A DNA stretch of 8,800 nt from an uncultured Litorilinea sp. GTDB taxonomy: Bacteria; Chloroflexota; Anaerolineae; Caldilineales; Caldilineaceae. Position numbers and translations under genes: made by a program. Positions 1 through 6,199 of the stretch are shown one piece after another (positions within the stretch are counted from its first letter, which is position 1; every line of letters begins with the position of its first letter). Where the stretch lies: contig CAKZVN010000134.1 of the NCBI GenBank assembly GCA_937922105.1, forward strand, positions 1-8,800, written 5' to 3'. The notes beneath the pieces are model-generated. The model saw only the letters and a program-made list of their open reading frames with translations. It ran no database searches and had not been told where the DNA came from.

Positions 1-2
1 TA

Positions 3-152
3 CTCATGGGCTGGGGGTCCATGACCGCGCTGGGCTGCACGGTGGGCACGCTGCTGTCGGGCATCTCGGCCTTTGCCCTGTCGGGCTGGGTCTTTGCTGC
101 GGCGGTCTTTGCCGGGGTCTGGCTCGGCATCAAGCTGCGCTGGGTCCATTGA
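3..152 (+). CDS. YeeE/YedE-family membrane protein, C-terminal fragment
   Basis: The reading frame is open from the left edge to a TGA at 150-152 and encodes the last 49 residues of a membrane protein. It contains the motif ALGCTVGTLLSGISA followed by a hydrophobic helix and a short basic end (IKLRWVH). A Gly-Cys-x-x-Gly segment before a small-residue-rich helix is typical of the YeeE/YedE family, inner-membrane proteins tied to thiosulfate or other sulfur-compound uptake and handling. The conserved Cys in this family is thought to contact the sulfur substrate. The start and most of the protein lie outside the window, so length and partner genes cannot be judged. It converges on the antiporter gene that ends at 170, with only 17 bp between the two stop codons and no clear shared terminator. 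The family call rests on the motif alone. Confidence 0.7.
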   Translation, partial: LMGWGSMTALGCTVGTLLSGISAFALSGWVFAAAVFAGVWLGIKLRWVH

Positions 153-169
153 CCCGGCGCAGCGCCCGG

Positions 170-2170
170 CTACACGCTTGCCGGCGCAAAGGGCGGCACG
201 ACGGGCACGGCGTTGCCGCCGGCCCAAGCAGCAAAGGCGGCACGCTGGTCGCCATCGCCCAAAATCGCCACCAAATCCCCCGCAGCAAAGCGATAGCTCA
301 AGGGCGGGTTGGTCAACAACTTCCCCTCGTGCAACACCGCCACCACCGATACTCCTGTGCGCGTGCGAATCCCCAACTCCCCCAGCGTGTGCCCCACCAT
401 CTCGCTCTGCTCCGCCAACTCCACCCACGCCAACTGCAACAGCCGCTGCGCGCTGTGGAGACGGCTCAGGGTGGCGTAGTCGTCGGATACGTCGTAAAGC
501 GGCGCATAGAGTTCATGGCGCACGGCATCGGTGTACTCCTGAATCTGGGTGGCGGGCACTTGCAGATGCAGTAGCGCCTGGCGCACGATCTCCAGCGCAG
601 CCTCGAACTCCGGCTGCACCACTTCATAGACGCCCAGCGCATGAAGCAACTCCATCGGCTCCCTACCTTCGGCGCGCGCGACGATGTGCAGCGTGGGGCG
701 CATACGGCGTACCTGTTCTACCACCGCTTGGTTGACGCTGATCGCAGGCGTGGTGAGCAACAAAAGGCGCGCCTGGTGGATGCCTGCGGCTTCCAACACC
801 GGCCCCTGGGAAGCGTCGCCGAAAATCACGGGGACATGCTGGGCTTTGCATTCCTCGACACGGCGCTGGTCCAAGTCCACCACCACAAAGCGCAGGTTCA
901 GCCGCTGCAAGACCTGCGCCACATATTGCCCCACGCGCCCCGCACCCGCGATGATTACATGGTCGTGCAGCCCCTCGGCAGGCAACGCATACGACTGGAA
1001 GACTGGCTGCGGGCGCAAGCGGCGTATCAACCCGTATAGGGGGGAGACGGCTCGGAACGAAATCGGCGTCATCAGGATCGTGACCAGGGCTACGGTGAGC
1101 AAGAGCGCGGCAAGGTCGCTGTCAAAGATGCCCTGGGTGACGCCGACGCGCGTCAACACAAAGGAGAACTCGCCCAGTTGGAACATGCCGAAGCCCAGCG
1201 CCAACGGCACCACGTTGCGATAGCCAAAAGCCGCCGCCAGCCCACCAAAGATCACACCCTTGCCCAGCGCCACAATTGCGACCACAATTCCTACTGCTTC
1301 CAAGTTGGCTAATAGGAAAAAGGGGTCGAGCAACATGCCCACGGAGACAAAAAAGAGCAGCGAAAAGAGATCGCGCAAAGGGATGATCTCGCTCAAGGCT
1401 TGATGGCTATAGTCGGACTCGCTCAGCACCAACCCCGCCACGAACGCACCGAAAGCAAACGAGAGGCCGACCAAGAAAGTGGCATAGCCGATGCCCAAGC
1501 CGATGGCAGTCACCGCGAGCAGAAACAGCTCGCGCGAATTCCAGCGCGCAATATGGCGCATGAGCCAGGGCAAGAAGCGCGTGCCCACAAAGATCATCGC
1601 GCTTAGGAACAAGGCGGCGCGCACCACAGCCCAGCCCAGCGCGGGCAGCCCGGTCTGCCAGTCACCGATGTGGGGCAAGACAATCGAGATGCCCATGATG
1701 CACAGGTCTTGGATGATGAGGATACCGATCATGACCCGGCTGGAGAGCGTACCCATCAGCCCGCGGTTCGCCAGCATTTTAAGGATGATCATGGTGTTGG
1801 AGGTAGCGATGGTCGCGCCCACCCACAACGAGGTCACCCAGTTCAACTCCAGCACATACCCTACGGCATAGCCCAAGCCGATGGTGAGCAGCATCTGGAT
1901 GGGCGTGCCGTAAAGCGCAATGCGGCGCACGGGCTGGAGGTCCTTGAGCGAGAACTCGATGCCCAGCCCGAACAGGAGCAACGCCACACCGATCTCAGCC
2001 AGCAGTGTGACGGTCTGTACATCGGACACGGTGATGCCGCCCGTATAAGGGCCGACGGCGATCCCTGCCAAGATATAGCCGATGATCAACGGCTGACCCA
2101 GGCGTTGGGCGATCAGACCGCCGATCAGCGCGGCAACCACAATGATGGCAATGTCTGCGGCAATCCCCAC
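170..2170 (-). CDS. Kef-type cation:proton antiporter with RCK domains (copy A)
   Basis: This 666-residue protein of the CPA2 (Kef/YbaL-like) family probably exchanges K+ or Na+ for protons across the inner membrane. Residues about 5-385 form the exchanger domain of many hydrophobic helices. It has the Gln-Asp pair in LIIQDLCIMG (Q154, D155), the usual ion/proton site, plus GAFVAGLVLSES and QLGEFSFVL. A Rossmann TrkA-N domain starts near 402, with nucleotide motif GAGRVG (409-414) and an acidic residue ending strand 2 (D432), which favours NAD(H) or AMP-type ligands. A TrkA-C-like domain covers about 585-645. The start is GTG (2168-2170), chosen because it aligns exactly with the ATG of copy B; no strong Shine-Dalgarno is visible ahead of it. 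It follows copy B by 139 bp on the same strand, behind a terminator-like repeat. Its C-terminal third is nearly identical to copy B. The ion transported cannot be read from sequence. Confidence 0.93.
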   Translation of the reverse strand: MGIAADIAIIVVAALIGGLIAQRLGQPLIIGYILAGIAVGPYTGGITVSDVQTVTLLAEIGVALLLFGLGIEFSLKDLQPVRRIALYGTPIQMLLTIGLGYAVGYVLELNWVTSLWVGATIATSNTMIILKMLANRGLMGTLSSRVMIGILIIQDLCIMGISIVLPHIGDWQTGLPALGWAVVRAALFLSAMIFVGTRFLPWLMRHIARWNSRELFLLAVTAIGLGIGYATFLVGLSFAFGAFVAGLVLSESDYSHQALSEIIPLRDLFSLLFFVSVGMLLDPFFLLANLEAVGIVVAIVALGKGVIFGGLAAAFGYRNVVPLALGFGMFQLGEFSFVLTRVGVTQGIFDSDLAALLLTVALVTILMTPISFRAVSPLYGLIRRLRPQPVFQSYALPAEGLHDHVIIAGAGRVGQYVAQVLQRLNLRFVVVDLDQRRVEECKAQHVPVIFGDASQGPVLEAAGIHQARLLLLTTPAISVNQAVVEQVRRMRPTLHIVARAEGREPMELLHALGVYEVVQPEFEAALEIVRQALLHLQVPATQIQEYTDAVRHELYAPLYDVSDDYATLSRLHSAQRLLQLAWVELAEQSEMVGHTLGELGIRTRTGVSVVAVLHEGKLLTNPPLSYRFAAGDLVAILGDGDQRAAFAAWAGGNAVPVVPPFAPASV
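211..660. repeat. Homogenised segment, copy A (pairs with 2426-2875)
   Basis: This is the 3' part of antiporter copy A, encoding residues about 504-654. It aligns without gaps to 2426-2875 at a constant offset of 2215 bp. I count 22 mismatches in 450 bp, about 95% identity; positions 541-660 differ at only 2 of 120 bases. Just outside (661-780) there are 20 differences in 120 bp, and similarity ends near 191 on the other side. Because synonymous sites are conserved too, protein constraint alone does not explain it. Confidence 0.85.
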
Positions 2171-2198
2171 AGCGTTGTTCGCTTTCTAGATCGTGTCT

Positions 2199-2276
2199 AA
2201 AAAATGTCATGCTAAGCCGCTAGGCGAAGAATCCCGGTCAAAGGAGATGCTTCGGCTGCGCCTCAGCACGCCGACA
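2199..2276 (-). terminator. Imperfect inverted repeat plus T6: probable terminator of copy B, possible dispersed repeat
   Basis: The arms lie at about 2205-2234 (beginning TGTCATGCTAAGCC on the + strand) and 2245-2276 (ending CTCAGCACGCCGACA). They pair imperfectly around a short A/G-rich centre, with wobble pairs and small bulges. Read on the minus strand, the second arm is followed at once by six T residues (2204-2199), as in a Rho-independent terminator. It lies 34 bp past the stop of copy B and ends 28 bp before the start codon of copy A. The TGTCATGCT...GAAGAATC and GATGCTTCG...CTCAGCA elements resemble palindromic intergenic repeats found scattered in many bacterial genomes, from memory rather than a search. 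The remaining intergenic bases show no good promoter. Confidence 0.6.
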
Positions 2277-2309
2277 ACGTCGCGATTTCTCAGACAGAAT
2301 TTAGTGTTT

Positions 2310-4385
2310 CTAGTTTGCGCCGGTCACGAGCATCGACTCCGGCTCGGCAGCACTGGAAGAATCCGGCGCGCCGGGGGCGGATGCAGCCGAGTTTCTCATC
2401 AAAGGCGGCGGGACGACAGGCACGGCGTTGCCGCCGGCCCAGGCAGCAAAGGCGGCACGCTGGTCGCCATCACCCAAAATCGCCACCAAATCCCCCGCAG
2501 CAAAGCGGTAGCTCAAGGGCGGGTTGGTCAACAATTTCCCCTCGTGCAACACCGCCACCACCGATACCCCTGTGCGCGTGCGAATCCCCAACTCCCCCAG
2601 CGTGTGCCCCACCATCTCGCTCTGCTCTGCCAACTCCACCCACACCAACTGCAACAGCCGCTGGGCATTGTGCAAACGGCTCAGTGTCGCGTAGTCGTCG
2701 GACGCGCCGTAGAGCGGCGCGTAGAGTTCATGGCGCACGGCATCGGTGTATTCCTGAATCTGGGTGGCGGGCACTTGCAGATGCAGTAGCGCCTGGCGCA
2801 CGATCTCCAGCGCAGCCTCGAACTCCGGCTGCACCACTTCATAGACCCCCAGCGCATGGAGCAACTCCATCGGCTCCTTGCCCTCGGCGCGCGCGACGAT
2901 GTGCAGCGTGGGGCGCAAGCGGCGCACCTGTTCCACCACCGCCTGGGTCACACCGATGGCGGGGGTCGTGATGAGCAAGAGGCGCGCCTGGTGGATGCCT
3001 GCGGCTTCCAAGACGAGGGGCTGGGACGCGTCGCCATAGACCGTGGGCCAACGGTGCGACTTGGACTCCTCCATGCGCCGCTGGTCCAGTTCGATCGTGA
3101 CAAAACGCAGGTTCAACCGCTGCAAGACCTGCGCCACATATTGTCCGACGCGTCCTGCGCCTGCGATGATCACATGATCGTGCAGCCCGTCGGGGGGCAT
3201 GGCGAAGGTCTGCAACGGTTCGGCGCGGGCAAAGCGGCGGGTCAAGCGATAGAGAGGCGAGACCAGTTGCGCCATAAAGGGAGTGATGAACATGGTGATC
3301 AACGCCACCGCCAGGGTCAAGCCGTACAACTCGGCGTCAATTGCGCCGCCGGCAAGACCCAGGCGCGCCAGCACAAAAGAGAACTCGCCCACTTGGAACA
3401 GCCCCAGGCCTAAAGCCAGCGGCACGACGTTGCCGTAGCCGAACAGCCGGCCCAACCCGGCGAAGATGACACCCTTGCCCACAATCACCATCCCTACGAT
3501 GGCGGCAATGAGCACCAGATTGTCGAAGATAAAGACCGGATCAAGCAACATGCCCACCGAGACGAAGAAGAGCAAACCGAAAAGATCGCGCAGGGGAATG
3601 ATGTCGCTGAGCGCCTGGTGGCTATGATCCGACTCGCTGAGCACCATGCCCGCCACAAACGCACCGAAGGCAAAGGAGAGACCCACCAGATACGTGGCGT
3701 AGCCGATGCCCAAGCCGATGGCGGTGACGGTCAACAGGAACAACTCACGCGAGTTCCAGCGCGCCACGATACGCATCAGCCAGGGTAGGACCCGCGTGCC
3801 CACAAAGACCATGCCGCCCATAAAGAGCGCGCCGCGCACCACAGCCCAACCTAGCGCGGGTAGCCCGGCTTCCAAGTCGGTCAGTTGCGGCAACACGATC
3901 ATCATGGGAACCACAGCCAAGTCCTGCACAATCAACATGCCGATCATAATGCGGCTGGAAAGCGTGCCCATGCGTCCCTGGCTGATGAGCGTCTTGAGCG
4001 TGACCATGGTGCTGGAGAGCGCAATGAACGCGCCAAACCAGAGCGACGCCATCCACCCCCACCCGGCCCACTGCCCGATGGCTAACCCCAGCATCACGGT
4101 CAGCGCCATTTGGATGGGCGCGCCGATGAGCGCAATGTGGCGCACGGGCTGCAACTGGCGGAAGGAAAACTCGATGCCCAGGGCAAAGAGTAAGAGCGCC
4201 ACACCAATTTCGGCCAACAGTTCGATCTCATGCGCCTCGGAAATGGGCAGTAACCCTACCGAAGGGCCGACCAACACCCCCGCCAAGATGTAGCCCAGGA
4301 TCAGCGGCTGGCGCAGCCGGTGGGCAACCAACCCGCCGAGCAAGCCGGCGACCACGATGATGGCAATGTCCGCGGTAATTCCCAT
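2310..4385 (-). CDS. Kef-type cation:proton antiporter with RCK domains (copy B)
   Basis: This 691-residue paralogue of copy A aligns with it without gaps over residues 1-660. The exchanger domain (about 5-385) holds the canonical pore motif LIVQDLAVVP (Q154, D155). A TrkA-N Rossmann domain follows, with GAGRVG at 409-414 and a Glu (E432) closing strand 2 where copy A has Asp, then a TrkA-C-like domain. RCK domains in Kef proteins sense nucleotides or glutathione adducts and gate the pore. The open frame extends upstream to an ATG at 4436, but I place the start at ATG 4383-4385: it matches copy A's N-terminus (MGIxADIAII) and has AAAGGAG about 12 nt upstream. A 31-residue tail rich in Ala, Ser and Pro (661-691) is absent from copy A. 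It is the first gene of the pair, has a likely promoter at 4461-4489, and may be co-transcribed with copy A by read-through. Substrate and ligand are unknown. Confidence 0.93.
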   Translation of the reverse strand: MGITADIAIIVVAGLLGGLVAHRLRQPLILGYILAGVLVGPSVGLLPISEAHEIELLAEIGVALLLFALGIEFSFRQLQPVRHIALIGAPIQMALTVMLGLAIGQWAGWGWMASLWFGAFIALSSTMVTLKTLISQGRMGTLSSRIMIGMLIVQDLAVVPMMIVLPQLTDLEAGLPALGWAVVRGALFMGGMVFVGTRVLPWLMRIVARWNSRELFLLTVTAIGLGIGYATYLVGLSFAFGAFVAGMVLSESDHSHQALSDIIPLRDLFGLLFFVSVGMLLDPVFIFDNLVLIAAIVGMVIVGKGVIFAGLGRLFGYGNVVPLALGLGLFQVGEFSFVLARLGLAGGAIDAELYGLTLAVALITMFITPFMAQLVSPLYRLTRRFARAEPLQTFAMPPDGLHDHVIIAGAGRVGQYVAQVLQRLNLRFVTIELDQRRMEESKSHRWPTVYGDASQPLVLEAAGIHQARLLLITTPAIGVTQAVVEQVRRLRPTLHIVARAEGKEPMELLHALGVYEVVQPEFEAALEIVRQALLHLQVPATQIQEYTDAVRHELYAPLYGASDDYATLSRLHNAQRLLQLVWVELAEQSEMVGHTLGELGIRTRTGVSVVAVLHEGKLLTNPPLSYRFAAGDLVAILGDGDQRAAFAAWAGGNAVPVVPPPLMRNSAASAPGAPDSSSAAEPESMLVTGAN
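2426..2875. repeat. Homogenised segment, copy B (pairs with 211-660)
   Basis: This is the direct-repeat partner of 211-660, in the same orientation, inside the regulatory-domain part of antiporter copy B. It could support recombination that deletes the 2.2 kb between the copies and leaves a hybrid gene, or continued gene conversion. Confidence 0.85.
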
Positions 4386-4460
4386 GTGCGACGTGCGCTC
4401 CTTTCCAGGCAGCCCGTTGGCCCTGCGCGAATGCAATGGGCCGCCTGCCCCTCCCCTTTA

Positions 4461-4489
4461 ACTCTAGCCGCGAGTGCGCCATGTGCCAA
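4461..4489 (-). promoter_or_regulatory. Sigma70-like promoter for the antiporter pair
   Basis: Read on the minus strand, a -35 box TTGGCA (4489-4484, 5 of 6 consensus) and a -10 box TAGAGT (4466-4461, 4 of 6) are separated by exactly 17 bp. The predicted start point is near 4454, giving a leader of about 70 nt to the ATG at 4385. This leader position also argues against the upstream in-frame ATG at 4436, which would have only a very short leader. Confidence 0.5.
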
Positions 4490-4532
4490 ACCTTGAATGT
4501 GGAGCAGGTCCACGCACGCATCTACCAAGAAT

Positions 4533-4567
4533 GCACCCGCCGCTTGGATAAGCCAAGCGGCGGGTGC
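4533..4567 (-). terminator. 15-bp perfect hairpin downstream of the solute-binding gene
   Basis: The arms GCACCCGCCGCTTGG (4533-4547) and CCAAGCGGCGGGTGC (4553-4567) are perfect complements separated by a 5-nt loop. On the minus strand the stem lies about 180 nt past the stop of the solute-binding protein gene and is followed by ATTCTTGG, which is only weakly T-rich. It may stop read-through into the antiporter promoter or stabilise the 3' end of the transcript. The thin T tract and the distance from the stop make terminator function uncertain. Confidence 0.45.
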
Positions 4568-4746
4568 GGGTCCTGGGGTCATATATCGGTGCTCTCTCCT
4601 AAGCTCATATATTTGTATGGTTATGCTTTGCGTACATTCCACAAAACCTATGCGAACCGTAGTAGAGAGTCCCGATTCCATCCGTAGGCCTGGGTCCATT
4701 CGGGTGCGGGCGGAGGGTAGATGTGAGGGAAGCGCAGCGCAGGCAC

Positions 4747-6159
4747 TCAGCGGGGGCCGAGCGCCTCGGCTTGCGCCTGCAACCAGCCCGCCGCGATCTC
4801 GGGGGTCATCTCACCGGAAAGGATGCGGATGATGGCTTGGGGAATCAACAGCCGATTCTCGATCTCACCGATGGCGGCGCGTGTGTCGTTGTCGTATTGA
4901 GGGTGCAAGACCCAACGGCGCATGGTGTCGTAGCCGTTGATGATATGCCCCAGCGTAGCGGGCGAGTAGTTGGCAAAGACGGGACTAAGCGCCAACCAAT
5001 CGTCGGTGGCGCTCTCCAGCACCGGAATCTTGCCGAAGGGAGCCAACGCCAGCACCTCCAGATAGGCATCGGTCAGGAGGAAACGCGCAAACTCCTGGGC
5101 CAAGGGGTCGGCGTCGCGCAGGATCGCCAGCGCGACCACTTGCCCATAGGCCGCGGTGCCGCCCGGCCCGGCGATACCCGACGCAAAGCCGGTGCGCTGG
5201 GCTAGGTCCGGCGCGGCGGGCAGGACGATGCTGCCGTCGGCGCGCTCGACGCCGTCCACTAAATCGTCCATGACATAGGTGCTGTAAAAGAGCATGGCGC
5301 TCTCGCCGCGCAGATAGTGGTCCGCAGCCTGGGCGACGCTCACCACCGGCGGCGGCGCGCAGCGGGCCAAGCCCACATAGAAACGCAGCGCTTCTACCAT
5401 CTCCGGTGTGCTGAAACTGGGCTTACGCTCGGCGTCGAAGGGCCAAGCGTTGTTGGAGATGGCAATTTGCTCGAAGACCTGATGCGTGTAGTTACCGGTG
5501 GGGTCGGAAGGCAGGCCCAGGGCAAAGGGCACAGCGCGGCTCTCCGCCAGCGCATCGCAGGCCGCGTCGATCTGTTCCCAAGTGACTGGCGTCGCCAGCC
5601 CCGCAGACTCGAAGACATCGCGACGGTACCAGATGGCTTGCAGCCAGCCGTCCAGCGGTACAGCCCAGGCGCGCCCTGTTTCCGGGCTGGAAACCATACG
5701 CAGCGGGCCGGGGCGGAAATCGGCGCGGCCCACTGTGTCAATCACCGCGGCGGCGGCGTCTTCATCCAGCAGCCCAGCCGCCGCCAAGCGCGGCAGCCGT
5801 TCCATGCCCAGCCGCGCCAGATCAGGCAAGTTGCCCGCGGGCGCAGCCGCCACCAACTCCAATCCCGCCGTCGCCTCGTCTACCGGAGTAATACGCACAC
5901 GGACGCCAGGCCGGTTGGCTGTAAAGCGCGCAGCCAATTCTTCATAGACAGCCAAACGCGCCGGTTGGCGCTCGGTGGACCAAAAATCAATCACCACCGG
6001 CGCGGGACTTGGCACGGGGGGTGCGGTTGGGGTAGGCGCGACGGTGGGCGATGCCGCAGGCGCAGCAGCAGGTCGTTGGGGACCGCACGCCGCCACGAGA
6101 CTCCCGCCCAAGACAAGCACCAGGACGGCAAACAACATCTGCCGGTGGAAACAATGCAT
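4747..6159 (-). CDS. ABC transporter substrate-binding lipoprotein (family 1 type)
   Basis: This 470-residue protein has a lipoprotein signal: a hydrophobic stretch at about 9-22 and lipobox VAAC with the acylated Cys at position 25. An Ala/Pro/Thr/Ser linker (about 28-54) then tethers the mature domain to the outer face of the membrane. From about 55 it has a family-1 solute-binding fold: VVIDFWST at the first strand, YEELAARFTANRPGVRVRI next, and later WYRRDVFESAGL with PVTWEQIDAACDAL. The last pair is typical of sugar-type (CUT1) binding proteins, which pass oligosaccharides or glycerol phosphates to a permease. No permease or ATPase gene lies beside it, so its transporter must be elsewhere. 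The ATG at 6157-6159 has GAGGAG just upstream. A perfect 14-bp tandem repeat occupies most of the 40-bp gap to the molybdoenzyme gene ahead of it on the same strand, so the two may be co-transcribed. The ligand is not predictable. Confidence 0.88.
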   Translation of the reverse strand: MHCFHRQMLFAVLVLVLGGSLVAACGPQRPAAAPAASPTVAPTPTAPPVPSPAPVVIDFWSTERQPARLAVYEELAARFTANRPGVRVRITPVDEATAGLELVAAAPAGNLPDLARLGMERLPRLAAAGLLDEDAAAAVIDTVGRADFRPGPLRMVSSPETGRAWAVPLDGWLQAIWYRRDVFESAGLATPVTWEQIDAACDALAESRAVPFALGLPSDPTGNYTHQVFEQIAISNNAWPFDAERKPSFSTPEMVEALRFYVGLARCAPPPVVSVAQAADHYLRGESAMLFYSTYVMDDLVDGVERADGSIVLPAAPDLAQRTGFASGIAGPGGTAAYGQVVALAILRDADPLAQEFARFLLTDAYLEVLALAPFGKIPVLESATDDWLALSPVFANYSPATLGHIINGYDTMRRWVLHPQYDNDTRAAIGEIENRLLIPQAIIRILSGEMTPEIAAGWLQAQAEALGPR

Positions 6160-6169
6160 GAGGCTCCTC

Positions 6170-6197
6170 GATCTCTACAACGGGATCTCTACAACGG
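6170..6197. repeat. Perfect 14-bp tandem direct repeat ahead of the solute-binding gene
   Basis: The unit GATCTCTACAACGG occurs twice back to back at 6170-6183 and 6184-6197. It fills most of the 40 bp between the stop of the sulfite-oxidase-like gene (6200) and the start of the solute-binding gene (6159), ending about 10 bp before the start codon, directly next to its ribosome-binding site. It may be a slippage duplication or a two-site binding region that controls translation or transcription of the lipoprotein gene. Confidence 0.8.
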
Positions 6198-6199
6198 CT

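Larger units (their letters stand above)
4386..4746. other. Gene-free interval between the solute-binding gene and the antiporters
   Basis: This 361-bp interval has no convincing gene; open frames in it have no plausible protein composition. It holds the antiporter promoter and leader (4386-4489), a 15-bp perfect hairpin (4533-4567) and an A/T-richer stretch (about 4579-4670) with two copies of TCATATAT at 4579-4586 and 4605-4612. The local A/T richness contrasts with the surrounding genes and is where further regulatory sites would be expected, but I cannot define any with confidence. Confidence 0.6.

Noticed and set aside
153..169. GC-rich partial palindrome between the converging stops at 152 and 170
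   Set aside because: Pairing is short with bulges, and neither strand has a T tract, so a bidirectional terminator is not supported.
2171..2309. Independent promoter for antiporter copy A
   Set aside because: A TTGACC is present on the minus strand, but the nearest -10-like box (TAGCAT) is 21 bp away, which is too far.
149..2789. Long plus-strand open frames over the antiporter genes, including a similar pair at 149-574 and 2193-2789
   Set aside because: They are antisense shadows of the antiporters. They resemble each other because the underlying DNA is duplicated, and their Arg/His/Pro/Gln-rich translations match no protein pattern.
4386..4436. 17-residue N-terminal extension of antiporter copy B from the ATG at 4436
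   Set aside because: Copy A starts at the matching internal Met position, a ribosome-binding site precedes the ATG at 4385, and the extension is polar and unlike a membrane-protein start.
4301..4699. Minus-strand open frame of 132 codons over the start of antiporter copy B and its upstream region
   Set aside because: It overlaps the coding start, promoter and hairpin, shows no domain, and has no good ribosome-binding site.
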